From Actinomadura cremea (lineage in GTDB: Bacteria; Actinomycetota; Actinomycetes; Streptosporangiales; Streptosporangiaceae), in the NCBI RefSeq assembly GCF_014648495.1, contig NZ_BMRF01000004.1, forward strand, positions 124,001 through 188,000: a DNA stretch of 64,000 bases. The letters run 5' to 3'. Positions 17,701 to 25,408 of the stretch are shown here, piece by piece. The notes below the pieces were generated by a model that was not told the origin of the DNA, did no database searches, and saw nothing but the letters and a program-made list of their open reading frames with translations. The first letter of the stretch is position 1. Every line of letters begins with the position of its first letter. The position numbers were made by a program, and so were the translations under genes.

Positions 17701-18960
17701 CAGCCGCTCGGGGTCCCGCCGTGGACGCTCGGCGAGGAGGCGCGGCGGACGCCCGAGGAGCGGGTGCCGCGTGCGGACGATCTCGACCAGCCGTGGTCGG
17801 CGGCCCGGCGCGAGCGCTTGCTGCGCATGCTGGAGGACGGCTCGGCGGCACAGCGCGAGACCGCCGCACGGGCGCTCCTCGACCGTGGGGAGCCCGCCGC
17901 CCGGATGCCCGTCCTGCGCGCCTACCTGCACGGTCGTCTCGACATGGAGGTCACCTCCCCGCTTGCCCGGACGCTCCTCCTCACCCGCGAGCTGGAGGCG
18001 TCGGCCCCGGAGGCGGCCGACGTGGACCGGTTCGTCCGCGCGCCCGAGGACGTTCGCGCGGTCGCCTCCCGCGGGGACGAGGCGGCGTTCCTCGGACGGT
18101 TCGTGCGGCTCGCCGGACGGCTGGACGCGCTCGAGATCGAGCGGTTCGTCCCCGTGCTCGTCGAGGCGTGGGAGCACGGCGGCCCCGGCACTCGCGACCG
18201 CGCGTGGCACCCGCTGAGGCGGGTCTCGGCCGATCTCGTCGCCGAGGCGATCGCCGATCGGGTGGAGGCGGGGGAGTGGGGCATGCTCGACCTCGTCGCC
18301 GGACGCCCGCTGCTGCGGACGCCCGTGCTGGTGAAGGCCGTCGAGCGGCTCCGGGCCGAGGGGCGCGACGACCTCGCCGACCGGCTCGACCTCGTGGACG
18401 GGCCGCTCCGCGGGCCCGGCGCGGCCGAGCGGGACGCGGCGGCGCTCGCGGGGCTGCGGGAGCGGCGCCCGGTCCCGGCGGAGCCGGCGCGCGACGAGCT
18501 GTTCGTGCAGGCCCGCGAGGGCGTGCCGCAGGACGTCCGGCAGGCGCTCACCCGGCTCGCGGAGCAGGCCCGGACGCCCGATCCCGAGCTGGCGGGGCTG
18601 CTCGCCGAACTGCTGGAGCACCCGGACCGCAAGATCAGGCTTCAGGCGCACCGGGTGTCCCGGCAGTTCCTCGAGCGCGGCGAGCACCTGGACCGGACGG
18701 TCGGGCTGCTGGACGATCGCGACTCCGACGTCGTGCTGACGGCGATCCGGACGCTCGCGCACGCCGGATGGGCGCCCGCGATCCCGGGGCTGATCGCGTT
18801 GCTCGGGCATCCGCGGCCGGTCGTCGCGCGGGACGCGCGGGACGCGCTCGTCCGGCTGGGGGAGCCGGCGGTCCCCGCGCTGCGGCACGCGGAGGGGCGC
18901 GCCCGTCCGGACCGGCGGCACGTGTACAGCGGACTGATCGCGCGGATCGTGAACGAGTAG
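14728..18960 (+). CDS. giant HEAT-repeat protein
   Basis: 1410 residues, cytoplasmic by absence of a signal or membrane helix. Most of the sequence is made of paired helices with the HEAT/armadillo look: VRRRALELLGDLATRRDVPDLLAL, VRKKAIALLAGW, VRRALLALGEAGATWAAPAIAACL, VKKTAAGALSAAGSPRAVPALLSWL, and a C-terminal set ending in VVARDARDALVRLGEPAVPALRHAEG. Two solenoid arms are joined by a Gly/Glu/Pro-rich segment of about 80 residues (about 890-970). Such solenoids are protein-binding scaffolds; no enzymatic motif is visible. GTG start at 14728 is probably leaderless. The SdpI-like gene begins 16 bases after the stop. Confidence 0.88.
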   Translation: MTDTAMHVRIVRLRAAILARPETVRDEPAGEPLYQAVHGLSAVDAADPARLARELAARPGPVLRAAAFRLVREALHADLLPPADARALVEDLAADVPAALRELAEPWAALDPLPYGRALRYLETGPDEAAIEAAIEVAVRNGHAGLVRDVAADPGRSPTVRRRALELLGDLATRRDVPDLLALARTDPPLFAAPAVACLTGMHRRGHFLQDRDVPTVVGLALADHRVDAEDVAIVLYTSRHAAVRVLTDSGANPTRRLRLLLALDAQGAPGLGVGDAVTGLARRAADPVPYLRAIRELRHVPSEDTVIDLLPRAPFAALLALEAVGGARTAGVLWAGLGLDGGEIVPHLRPHRRRALEILWHLTADPGRRRAILDVLDPRDLPRRIADDLGGPDPRELAVLAANPDPDEPVDTLCRLARNGDATSLPAIADLLLRVVSDLAATWGEGPEPAVPDEVVTEIRGLGERLYRRGAIRPGCLLDASDEREAGHDLLTDLAFDLLDRPDLSPVERTILLGLPRGVCRRPIRARVHPLLRHRDRHVRKKAIALLAGWDARALSASLVPLTTAGDPQTVRRALLALGEAGATWAAPAIAACLDHPNMNVKKTAAGALSAAGSPRAVPALLSWLARHDNPGFRDALVKALRAILGPAFAATVRAAADRTEDDRARTRLLSALPARGPRHPAAWLAEHGWAPEVARRAMNARATDTSRIRAMLPHWLGLLSEDDPGASVLRFVLGLCAAPWADAELETFATSAGTLVDALPALDGSDRTRLRDLLDAVIPRTGPAGRRALAARLHGLPPDRDVLALLRRCGTAPTRDGLVRALAAARRTEDPAEAETAVLREAFARTPPDAPAEPVPVLRETVRSAEAVRALRGDRRDLREGTEGVKVDGEARFGHPGGPRVGQESDPVQGAPLAEGVGPREAAGPFGERSTDAVSGADTAPEDGPGRALGDGPPQERRSSREWLDALIEVFPAAAPEARDELLDWMLDLQPLGVPPWTLGEEARRTPEERVPRADDLDQPWSAARRERLLRMLEDGSAAQRETAARALLDRGEPAARMPVLRAYLHGRLDMEVTSPLARTLLLTRELEASAPEAADVDRFVRAPEDVRAVASRGDEAAFLGRFVRLAGRLDALEIERFVPVLVEAWEHGGPGTRDRAWHPLRRVSADLVAEAIADRVEAGEWGMLDLVAGRPLLRTPVLVKAVERLRAEGRDDLADRLDLVDGPLRGPGAAERDAAALAGLRERRPVPAEPARDELFVQAREGVPQDVRQALTRLAEQARTPDPELAGLLAELLEHPDRKIRLQAHRVSRQFLERGEHLDRTVGLLDDRDSDVVLTAIRTLAHAGWAPAIPGLIALLGHPRPVVARDARDALVRLGEPAVPALRHAEGRARPDRRHVYSGLIARIVNE

Positions 18961-18976
18961 GGAGAAGGTGGGGCGG

Positions 18977-19318
18977 ATGCAGATCGTGGGGAACCTCGTG
19001 GTCGCTTTGGCCGGGGTGCTGGTCGTGGTGGTCGCGCGGGGCACGGCGACGGGACGGATCGGCCGCAACGCGTTCGCGGGCATCCGGACGAAGCGCAGCA
19101 TGGCCGACGACGAGTCGTGGCGGACCGTCCACCGGGGCGCCCAGCCCTGGATGATCGCCGGCGGGGCGATCATGACGATGGCGGGGCTGATCGCGCTGGC
19201 CGTCCCCGACAAGGCGGCGTCCGCGATCGTCGTCGGAGGCGGTGTGCTGCTCACGCTCGTCCTGACCGTGCTGGGGACCTTGATCGGTCTTCGCGCGCTG
19301 AGCCGCCGCACCTTGTGA
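18977..19318 (+). CDS. SdpI family membrane protein
   Basis: 113 residues with three hydrophobic helices (about 3-22, 52-72, 80-102). The loop after the first helix, GRIGRNAFAGIRTKRSMADDESWRTVHRG, is the hallmark of the SdpI family C-terminal domain, named after the Bacillus immunity protein against the SdpC toxin. In actinobacteria most members are lone membrane proteins of unknown role. ATG at 18977 is preferred over the GTG at 18968 because GGAGAAGG lies 8 bases upstream. Probably cotranscribed with the HEAT-repeat gene. Confidence 0.85.
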   Translation: MQIVGNLVVALAGVLVVVVARGTATGRIGRNAFAGIRTKRSMADDESWRTVHRGAQPWMIAGGAIMTMAGLIALAVPDKAASAIVVGGGVLLTLVLTVLGTLIGLRALSRRTL

Positions 19319-19325
19319 TCTTCCT

Positions 19326-19361
19326 CCGCCCGAGGTGGAACGCCCTGTTCCGCTCGGGCGG
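19326..19361 (+). terminator. hairpin after SdpI-like gene
   Basis: Outer 9-bp stem CCGCCCGAG / CTCGGGCGG and inner 5-bp stem GGAAC / GTTCC around a 5-base loop. No T tract follows. It separates the gene from the leaderless OB-fold gene. Confidence 0.55.
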
Positions 19362-19402
19362 TTCCGGTGACCGCGGGGGGTCCGATTCGCCCCGGGATGC
19401 CA

Positions 19403-19408
19403 TACGCT
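19403..19408 (+). promoter_or_regulatory. -10 box of leaderless OB-fold gene
   Basis: TACGCT ends 7 bases before the ATG at 19416, and no ribosome-binding sequence is present. Confidence 0.55.
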
Positions 19409-19415
19409 TCGTCGT

Positions 19416-19832
19416 ATGGACGAGGTTTCGGCTCGCACATCGCCTCAGGCCGGCGGCGCCGGCCGCGGCAAGGGCGGGCTCAAGCGCTTCCTCCGCCGGA
19501 TGGCGTCGAGCAAGGCCGAACTCGAGGCCGAGGAGCTGCAGAAGGAGGGCGGCTCCGAAGGGGCGACCCCGATCACCGAATGCGGCTCGCGCAAGCGCCA
19601 CTGCGTGGCGGGTACCCTACGTACCGTGACGCTGCGTCCGCGCGGCGGCGCGCCGGCGCTGGAGGCCGAACTGTACGACGGCACCGACGTGATCACGCTC
19701 GTCTGGCTCGGCCGCCGCAAGATCGCCGGGATCGACCCCGGCCGCCGGCTCCGCGCCGAGGGGCTGGTCAGCCTCCAGGACGGGCGCAAGACGATGTTCA
19801 ATCCGCGTTACGAGCTGCGCGGCGGTTCGTGA
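19416..19832 (+). CDS. OB-fold nucleic-acid-binding protein
   Basis: 138 residues. A basic N-terminal stretch (GRGKGGLKRFLRRMASSKAE) leads to a small OB fold: VAGTLRTVTLRPRGG, LEAELYDGTDVITLVWLGRRKIAGIDPGRRL, and a C-terminal NPRYEL. It resembles the RecG wedge/RPA-type OB domain and the mycobacterial Rv2694c product. It probably binds single-stranded DNA or RNA, inferred from the fold. Synteny with the DUF3159 gene 28 bases downstream is conserved. Confidence 0.88.
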   Translation: MDEVSARTSPQAGGAGRGKGGLKRFLRRMASSKAELEAEELQKEGGSEGATPITECGSRKRHCVAGTLRTVTLRPRGGAPALEAELYDGTDVITLVWLGRRKIAGIDPGRRLRAEGLVSLQDGRKTMFNPRYELRGGS

Positions 19833-19860
19833 GGCCGCCACGGGCGGCCGGGGGAGATAC

Positions 19861-20592
19861 GTGAGCGAAGGACGAGCGGGCCGGGACGACACCGCGGAAG
19901 CCCTGGACGACGAGGCGTCGCGCGGGCCGGACGGCGGGGCGGCGAAGCCGCGCAGCGCCCACGACACCGTCGAGGCGGCCGTCCGGGCACAGCTGGGCAA
20001 GGCGCTCGGCGGGGTCCGGGGCATGCTGGAGGCGGCCGCCCCCGTCACCGCCTTCACTCTGACGTTCGTGGTGCTCGACGAGGTCAGGACGGCGGTGTTC
20101 GCGGGGATCGGCGCGGCCGTGGTGCTGCTGCTCGTCCGGATCCTGCAGCGGTCCAACCCGCAGTTCGTGCTGAACAGCCTCCTCGGCATCGCCATCGCGG
20201 CGTTCTTCGCGCTGCGGTCGGGGGACGCCGAGGACGCGTTCCTGCCGGGCATCATGCTGAACGCCGCCTACGCCGTGGGGCTGACGTTCTCGATCCTGGT
20301 CCGCTGGCCCGCGGTCGGGTTCATCATCGGCTCGGTCACCGGCGACCCGACCGCCTGGCGGTCCGACCCCGGCATCGTGAAGCTGTGCTCCCGGCTGACG
20401 TGGCTGCTGGTGCTGCCGTGCGTGCTGCGCGTGGCCGTCCAGTACCCGATCTACATCGCGGCCGGCGACCAGAGCGGGCTGCTGGGCGCCGCGAAGATCG
20501 GCATGGGGTGGCCGCTGCAGGTCGCCGGGCTCGCCGCGATGGCGTGGCTGCTCGCCCGGGGACGCACGCCGATCGAGCGCCCCCGGGCGTAG
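19861..20592 (+). CDS. DUF3159 membrane protein
   Basis: 243 residues. After a hydrophilic N-terminal 45 residues there are about six hydrophobic helices, with family-typical segments VRAQLGKALGG, APVTAFTLTFV, RILQRSNPQFVLNSLLGI and NAAYAVGLTFSILVRWPAVGFIIG. Integral membrane protein of unknown function, always near the trkA pair in actinobacteria, so a link to ion transport is possible. GTG at 19861 follows GGGGGAG. The stop is only 2 bases from the convergent trkA stop. Confidence 0.9.
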   Translation: MSEGRAGRDDTAEALDDEASRGPDGGAAKPRSAHDTVEAAVRAQLGKALGGVRGMLEAAAPVTAFTLTFVVLDEVRTAVFAGIGAAVVLLLVRILQRSNPQFVLNSLLGIAIAAFFALRSGDAEDAFLPGIMLNAAYAVGLTFSILVRWPAVGFIIGSVTGDPTAWRSDPGIVKLCSRLTWLLVLPCVLRVAVQYPIYIAAGDQSGLLGAAKIGMGWPLQVAGLAAMAWLLARGRTPIERPRA

Positions 20593-20594
20593 CG

Positions 20595-21254
20595 TCAGCG
20601 GCCGCCGAGCAGTTCGGCGAGGTCGTCCTCGACGTCCTGGCTGGCGACGAACATCAGCTCGTCGCCCGGTTCGAGGGTGTCGTCGGCGGACGGCACCAGC
20701 ACCCGGCCCTCGCGCAGGATCGCGACCAGCGCGGTGTCGCGGGGCCAGTCCACCGAACCGACCCGCTGGCCGCCGAGCGGCGCGTCGTCGGGCAGGGTCA
20801 GCTCCACCAGGTTCGCCTCGCCCTGCCGGAACGTCATCAGCCGCACCAGGTCGCCGACGGAGACGGCCTCCTCCACGAGCGCCGACAGGAGCCGCGGCGT
20901 GGAGACGGCCACGTCCACGCCCCACGACTCGTTGAACAGCCACTCGTTGTTCGGGTGGTTGATGCGGGCCACCACGCGCGGCACCCCGTACTCGGTCTTG
21001 GCGAGCAGGGACACCACCAGGTTGACCTTGTCGTCACCGGACGACGCCACCACCACCTGGCAGCGTTCGAGCGCCGCGTCGTCCAGCGCGGAGATCTCGC
21101 AGGCGTCCGCCAGCAGCCATTCGGCGCGCGGCACCATCTCCACCTTGATGGCCTTGGGGCTCTTGTCGATCAGGAGCACCTCGTGCCCGTTCTCCAGCAG
21201 CTCCTGCGCGATGGAGCGGCCCACCGCGCCCGCCCCGGCGATCGCGACCCGCAT
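20595..21254 (-). CDS. trkA: TrkA family potassium uptake protein
   Basis: 219 residues. N-terminal Rossmann fold (RCK_N) begins MRVAIAGAGAVGRSIAQEL with the GxGxxG dinucleotide-binding loop and an acidic end of the second strand (LIDKSP). A C-terminal RCK_C domain follows (LPDDAPLGGQRVG onward). It gates potassium transporters in response to NAD(H)/ATP. It overlaps the upstream trkA gene by one base (TGATG), so the two RCK proteins are translated together. In mycobacteria the matching pair is CeoB/CeoC, which respond to acid and antimicrobial stress. No Trk channel gene is adjacent. Confidence 0.92.
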   Translation of the reverse strand: MRVAIAGAGAVGRSIAQELLENGHEVLLIDKSPKAIKVEMVPRAEWLLADACEISALDDAALERCQVVVASSGDDKVNLVVSLLAKTEYGVPRVVARINHPNNEWLFNESWGVDVAVSTPRLLSALVEEAVSVGDLVRLMTFRQGEANLVELTLPDDAPLGGQRVGSVDWPRDTALVAILREGRVLVPSADDTLEPGDELMFVASQDVEDDLAELLGGR

Positions 21255-21919
21255 CAGGCGTCCTCCCCGTCCCGCGCCGCCACCGCGGCGTTGATCCGCT
21301 CCAGGTCCTCGGCGGGCGCCATGACGTGCACGACGTCCCCGTCCTGGATGACCGTGTCGCCCGCGGGGACGAGCGCCTCGCCCATCCGCGCCAGGAACGC
21401 CACCCGCGTCCGCGCGTGCTCCTCCAGGGCGGCGACCTTCTCCCCGACCCACAGCTCCCCGCCGTCCAGCTCGGCGAGGACGACCCCGCCGCTCGGGTCC
21501 CGCCACAGCGGCTCGGTGCCCTCGGGCAGCAGGCGGCGCAGGATCTGGTCGGCGGTCCACCGGACGGTCGCGACGGTGGGGATGCCGAGCCGCTGGTAGA
21601 CCTCGGCGCGGCGCGGGTCGTAGATGCGGGCGACGACGTTGTCGACGCCGAACGTCTCGCGCGCCACCCGGGCGGAGATGATGTTGGAGTTGTCGCCGCT
21701 GCTGACGGCCACGAACGCGGACGCGCGCTCGATGCCCGCCTCGGCGATCACATCGCGGTCGAACCCGAACCCGGTGATCCGGCGGCCCCGGAACCCGCTG
21801 CGGAGCCGGCGGAAGGCCTCCGGGTTCTGGTCGATGATGGCCACCGAATGGCCCTTGTCCTCCAGGATGTGGGCGAGCGTCGAGCCGACCCGCCCGCATC
21901 CCATGATCACGATATGCAC
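21254..21919 (-). CDS. trkA: TrkA family potassium uptake protein, second subunit
   Basis: 221 residues with the same two-domain plan: VHIVIMGCGRVGSTLAHIL as the GxGxxG loop, IIDQNP after strand 2, then an RCK_C domain with WVGEKVAALEEHARTRVAFL. The nucleotide loop differs from its partner (GCGRVG against GAGAVG), suggesting that the two form a hetero-oligomeric ring. GTG at 21919 with AAGGAA 7 bases upstream is preferred to an in-frame start further upstream. The intergenic region before it carries a GC-rich hairpin and the decayed TnpB element. Confidence 0.92.
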   Translation of the reverse strand: MHIVIMGCGRVGSTLAHILEDKGHSVAIIDQNPEAFRRLRSGFRGRRITGFGFDRDVIAEAGIERASAFVAVSSGDNSNIISARVARETFGVDNVVARIYDPRRAEVYQRLGIPTVATVRWTADQILRRLLPEGTEPLWRDPSGGVVLAELDGGELWVGEKVAALEEHARTRVAFLARMGEALVPAGDTVIQDGDVVHVMAPAEDLERINAAVAARDGEDA

Positions 21920-22307
21920 GGCCGTTCCTTCTGTTCTCCAGGGGACGCCGCCCCTGCACCCCCCGCGCGGTGGACGGCATTCCGCCGCTGCGCCGCCGAC
22001 GCCGTGCCGCACCCGAGGATCGCTTCTCCGATGAATGATCCCTGCCGGACGGCAAACCTACACATCAGCCCGGTCCAGTACTACCCGGCCGGGGCTTCCG
22101 GCAGGTCACGGCGTGTTCGCCTCCGCTCCGACGGCCGGGCGGGGGCTGCCGGAACGGAGGCACCCGCAGCGGCGGCGTGTTGCAAGATATCTGGTGAGGG
22201 CCCGGAGTCGGGAGCTCTTCCCTGTTGCCTCTCGCGGTGGGGTCGGCTGTCCCATGGGAGACCTGGCGGTGGGCTGTCGATCGCTTGTTCGATTATGGTG
22301 ACGTAAT
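21920..22307. other. intergenic between trkA pair and TnpB remnant
   Basis: Nearly 390 bases without a supported gene. It must contain the minus-strand promoter of the trkA pair. It also holds a strong hairpin (22119-22161) and, from about 22190, a stretch of lower GC content (CAAGATATC, GATTATGGTGACGTAATG) that probably belongs to the inserted element. Confidence 0.5.
22119..22161. repeat. inverted repeat at left of TnpB remnant
   Basis: Arms 22119-22130 (GCCTCCGCTCCG) and 22150-22161 (CGGAACGGAGGC) pair at 11 of 12 positions around a 19-base loop. It could be a subterminal hairpin of the transposon or part of the trkA leader. Confidence 0.45.
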
Positions 22308-23316
22308 GTGTTCGACATGCCGCAGTCCGTAACTGGTTATGAGGGTGACGCCCCCGATGCCGCGTCGCCCCGTGCGGGCGTTATGGACGGGCCCGCGACC
22401 GGGCGGCGGTGTCGGGGAAAGAACAAGGGCCCGGCTTGGCGGCGGCCTGATGACGGCCCGGTGACGGTGGTGCGGTTGCGACTGGTCCCGGACCCGGCCG
22501 CCCGGCATCGCCTGGAGCAGTTGTATGCGGCGGCGTGGAGTTTGAAGCGGGCGCTGCGGCGTGATGCCCGTTCGCGTGCGGTCGCCTACCGGGCCGGGCA
22601 CCGGCGCCGCCGTACCCCGGCCGCCGCCGGGGGTGGGGGCGCACGGCCCGAACCCGGTGATCGAGGACTGCGATATCACCACCTGGTTCCGGCTTTGGGG
22701 CGCGGCGTGTGCCCGGTTCACCCCCGGCATGCTCATCACCGCACTGCGGGCCGAGCGCGCCGCCACGAGCGGGCGGCTGCTGCGCGCTTCGACCAGCACC
22801 ACCGCCCTGTCCCAGCACTGCCCCTGCGGCGAACGCGTCCCCAAACCGCTGAGTATCCGCGTCCACCACTGCCCGATCGAGGACGGCGGGTGCGGGCTGA
22901 CCGGCGACCGTGATCCGGTCGCCGCCGCACTCGCCGCGTTCGTCCGCTTCGACGATCCCGACGATGCGTCCACCGCCAGGGTGGACTACCAGATGTCCCG
23001 CCGCGTGTTGTGCGCGGGCGGGCCGGGGCTGCCTGGAGCCCTGTCCGAGTCAACCGCACCCATCCCCGCGCCCGGCACCGACCCTCACGGGCCCGGTGCC
23101 GGGGAGGGGAAAGCGGCAGCCACCCGTCCCTGGACCCACCGCAACCGGCGGCGGATCCAGGGGCGGGTGGCCTCTGCTCGGCGAACCCGGACCAGTACAG
23201 TGCCGACCCCGGATGAACCATCCCTGCCCATTACGGGCGGGCGGGTGGTCACACCGGACAGGCATCGGACACGAATCCGGCTGTTCAACACACCCCCGTA
23301 CCACGGAACCCGTTGA
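22308..23316 (+). pseudogene. TnpB-like RNA-guided nuclease gene, internally deleted
   Basis: Two frames together give the two ends of a TnpB-type protein. In the first frame (from 22308) a typical N-terminus reads VTVVRLRLVPDPAARHRLEQL followed by YAAAWSLKRALRRDARSR, up to about 22600. From about 22640 a frame shifted by one holds the C-terminal half: VIEDCD with the RuvC-II Glu, a zinc ribbon (CPCGERVPKPLSIRVHHC...GCGLTGDRD) and the RuvC-III Asp in GDRDPVAAALAA. The middle, with RuvC-I, is missing, so the nuclease cannot be active. The remainder to 23316 is a Pro/Arg-rich tail. The remnant ends 22 bases before the APC permease gene, whose promoter must lie in or at the edge of the element. 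Confidence 0.82.
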
Positions 23317-23324
23317 ACAGGCCT

Positions 23325-23330
23325 TAGAGT
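23325..23330 (+). promoter_or_regulatory. -10 box of leaderless permease gene
   Basis: TAGAGT ends 8 bases before the GTG at 23339; no ribosome-binding sequence precedes the start. The -35 region falls in the tail of the TnpB remnant. Confidence 0.5.
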
Positions 23331-23338
23331 CTCGTTGC

Positions 23339-25408
23339 GTGTCGAAGGCTCCTGACCTCGCCAAGCGCTTATTGCTGGGCCGCGCCCTGCAGAGCCGGCA
23401 GCAGCACGAGCAACTGCTCCCCAAGCGCATCGCGCTCCCCGTGTTCGCCAGCGACGCGCTGTCGTCGGTGGCCTACGCCCCGCAGGAGATCCTGCTCGCC
23501 CTCGGCGCGGGCGGCCTGGTCATGTACGGCTACACGCCGTGGGTCGCCGCGGGCGTCCTCGTCATCCTGCTGACGGTGGTGGCCTCGTACCGGCAGAACG
23601 TCCGGGCCTACCAGAGCGGCGGCGGCGACTTCGAGGTCGCCACCACCAACCTCGGCGGCAACTGGGGCGTCGTCGTCGCGAGCGCCCTGCTGGTCGACTA
23701 CGTCCTGACCGTCGCGGTGTCGGTGTCGTCCGGCGTCGAGAACCTCGGGGCGCTGCTGGAGTTCATCCGCCCGCACGAGGTCGCCGTCGCGATCGGCATC
23801 GTCGTGCTCCTGACGATCGGGAACCTGCGCGGCCTGCGGGAGGCCGGGGTGGCGTTCGCCATCCCCACGTACCTGTTCATGTTCGCGGTGTTCGGGATGC
23901 TGCTGTGGGGCCTCATGCGGCTCGTCACCGGCACCGAGTTGCGCGCCGAGAGCGCCGGCTACGAACTCGTCGGCTCCGAGACCGGCGTCGCCGGGTTCGC
24001 CCTGATCTTCCTGCTGCTGCGCGCGTTCTCCTCCGGCTGCGCCGCCCTCACCGGAGTCGAGGCGATCAGCAACGGGGTGCCCGCCTTCCGCAAGCCGAAG
24101 GGCGACAACGCCGCCAAGACCCTGCTCATGCTCGGCCTCATCGGCGGGACGCTGTTCGGCGGCGTGACGGCGTTCGCGTTCATCACCGACGCCAAGTTCG
24201 CCGAGGGCGACCAGGACGTCCGGATGGTCGACCCGGCCACCGGCGAGACGATCGAGCACCCCGACCCCGTCATCGCGCAGGTCGCCGACACCGTCTTCAG
24301 CAACTTCGCGCCCGGCTTCGTGCTGGTCACCACGATGACCGCGCTGATCCTGTTCCTCGCGGCCAACACCGCGTTCAACGGCTTCCCCGTCCTCGGCTCG
24401 GTGCTCGCGCAGAACCGGTACCTGCCGCGCCAGCTGCACACCCGCGGCGACCGGCTCGCCTACAGCAACGGCATCATCATCCTGGCGACCATGGCGGGGC
24501 TGCTGATCTACGCCTACGACGCGTCCGTCAGCCGGCTGATCCCGCTCTACACCGTCGGCGTGTTCGTGTCGTTCACCGTCAGCCAGATCGGCATGGTCAA
24601 GCACTGGAACCGGCTGCTCGCCGCCGAGAAGGACCCGCTGCGGCGCCGCCACATGCGGACGTCCCGCGCCATCAACGCGTTCGGCGCCACGCTCACCGGC
24701 ATCGTCCTGATCGTCGTGCTGTCCACCAAGTTCATGCTCGGCGCCTACATCGTCTGCATCGCGATGCCGCTGCTGTTCCTGCTGATGAAGGCGATCCGCA
24801 AGCACTACGACCGGGTCGCCGAGGAGCTCGTGCCGTCCGGCGAGGACGTCGCGCTGCCCGCCCGCAACCACGCGATCGTGCTCGTCTCCACCATCCACAA
24901 GCCGACGCTGCGGGCGCTCGCGTACGCCCGCGCGACACGCCCGTCCACGCTGGAGGCCGTCACCGTCGCGGTGGACGCCGCGGAGTCGCGGCGCCTGCAG
25001 ACCGAGTGGGACGCGCTCGACATCCCCGTCCCGCTGAAGATCCTCGACTCGCCCTACCGGGAGATTACCCGGCCCGTGATGTCGTACGTGAAGGGCGTCC
25101 GCCGCAAGAGCCCCCGCGACGTCGTCACCGTGTTCATCCCCGAGTACGTCGTCGGCCACTGGTGGGAGCAGATTCTGCACAACCAGAGCGCTCTGCGGCT
25201 GAAGGGCAGGCTGCTGTTCGTGCAGGGCGTGATGGTGACGAGCGTGCCCTGGCAGCTGCGTTCGTCCGACCGGCTCAAGGGACGCCTCGAGCCGCCGGGG
25301 CCCGGCGCGTCCCGGCGGCCCCCGCGCGCATCGAAACAGCCGCCGACGCAGACCTCGCCGGGGACCGGAGCACGCCCCGGCGACGGTAGTGTGTCCGACC
25401 GTGAGTGA
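23339..25408 (+). CDS. APC superfamily amino acid permease with soluble C-terminal domain
   Basis: 689 residues. About twelve membrane helices (residues 25-500) follow the conserved start LPKRIALPVFASDALSSVAYAPQEI, including YQNVRAYQSGGGDFEVA-like and SSGCAALTGVEAISNGVPAF motifs of the Rv2690c/KUP-like branch of APC permeases. The last 190 residues are soluble with a universal-stress-like alternation (AIVLVSTIHKPTLRALAYARA) and a positively charged Pro-rich tail. Substrate unproven: amino acid or potassium, the latter suggested by the neighbouring RCK pair. GTG start; its stop overlaps the start of the methyltransferase gene by 8 bases. Confidence 0.92.
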   Translation: MSKAPDLAKRLLLGRALQSRQQHEQLLPKRIALPVFASDALSSVAYAPQEILLALGAGGLVMYGYTPWVAAGVLVILLTVVASYRQNVRAYQSGGGDFEVATTNLGGNWGVVVASALLVDYVLTVAVSVSSGVENLGALLEFIRPHEVAVAIGIVVLLTIGNLRGLREAGVAFAIPTYLFMFAVFGMLLWGLMRLVTGTELRAESAGYELVGSETGVAGFALIFLLLRAFSSGCAALTGVEAISNGVPAFRKPKGDNAAKTLLMLGLIGGTLFGGVTAFAFITDAKFAEGDQDVRMVDPATGETIEHPDPVIAQVADTVFSNFAPGFVLVTTMTALILFLAANTAFNGFPVLGSVLAQNRYLPRQLHTRGDRLAYSNGIIILATMAGLLIYAYDASVSRLIPLYTVGVFVSFTVSQIGMVKHWNRLLAAEKDPLRRRHMRTSRAINAFGATLTGIVLIVVLSTKFMLGAYIVCIAMPLLFLLMKAIRKHYDRVAEELVPSGEDVALPARNHAIVLVSTIHKPTLRALAYARATRPSTLEAVTVAVDAAESRRLQTEWDALDIPVPLKILDSPYREITRPVMSYVKGVRRKSPRDVVTVFIPEYVVGHWWEQILHNQSALRLKGRLLFVQGVMVTSVPWQLRSSDRLKGRLEPPGPGASRRPPRASKQPPTQTSPGTGARPGDGSVSDRE
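25387..25392 (+). promoter_or_regulatory. -10 box of leaderless methyltransferase gene
   Basis: TAGTGT, inside the 3' end of the permease gene, ends 8 bases before the GTG at 25401. It gives the methyltransferase its own leaderless transcript. Confidence 0.5.

Noticed and set aside
13975-19440. Minus-strand frame of 1800 codons spanning the HEAT gene
   Set aside because: Only its last 233 codons (PIG-L) look like protein; the rest is the complement of the HEAT-repeat gene, whose plus-strand translation shows regular helices.
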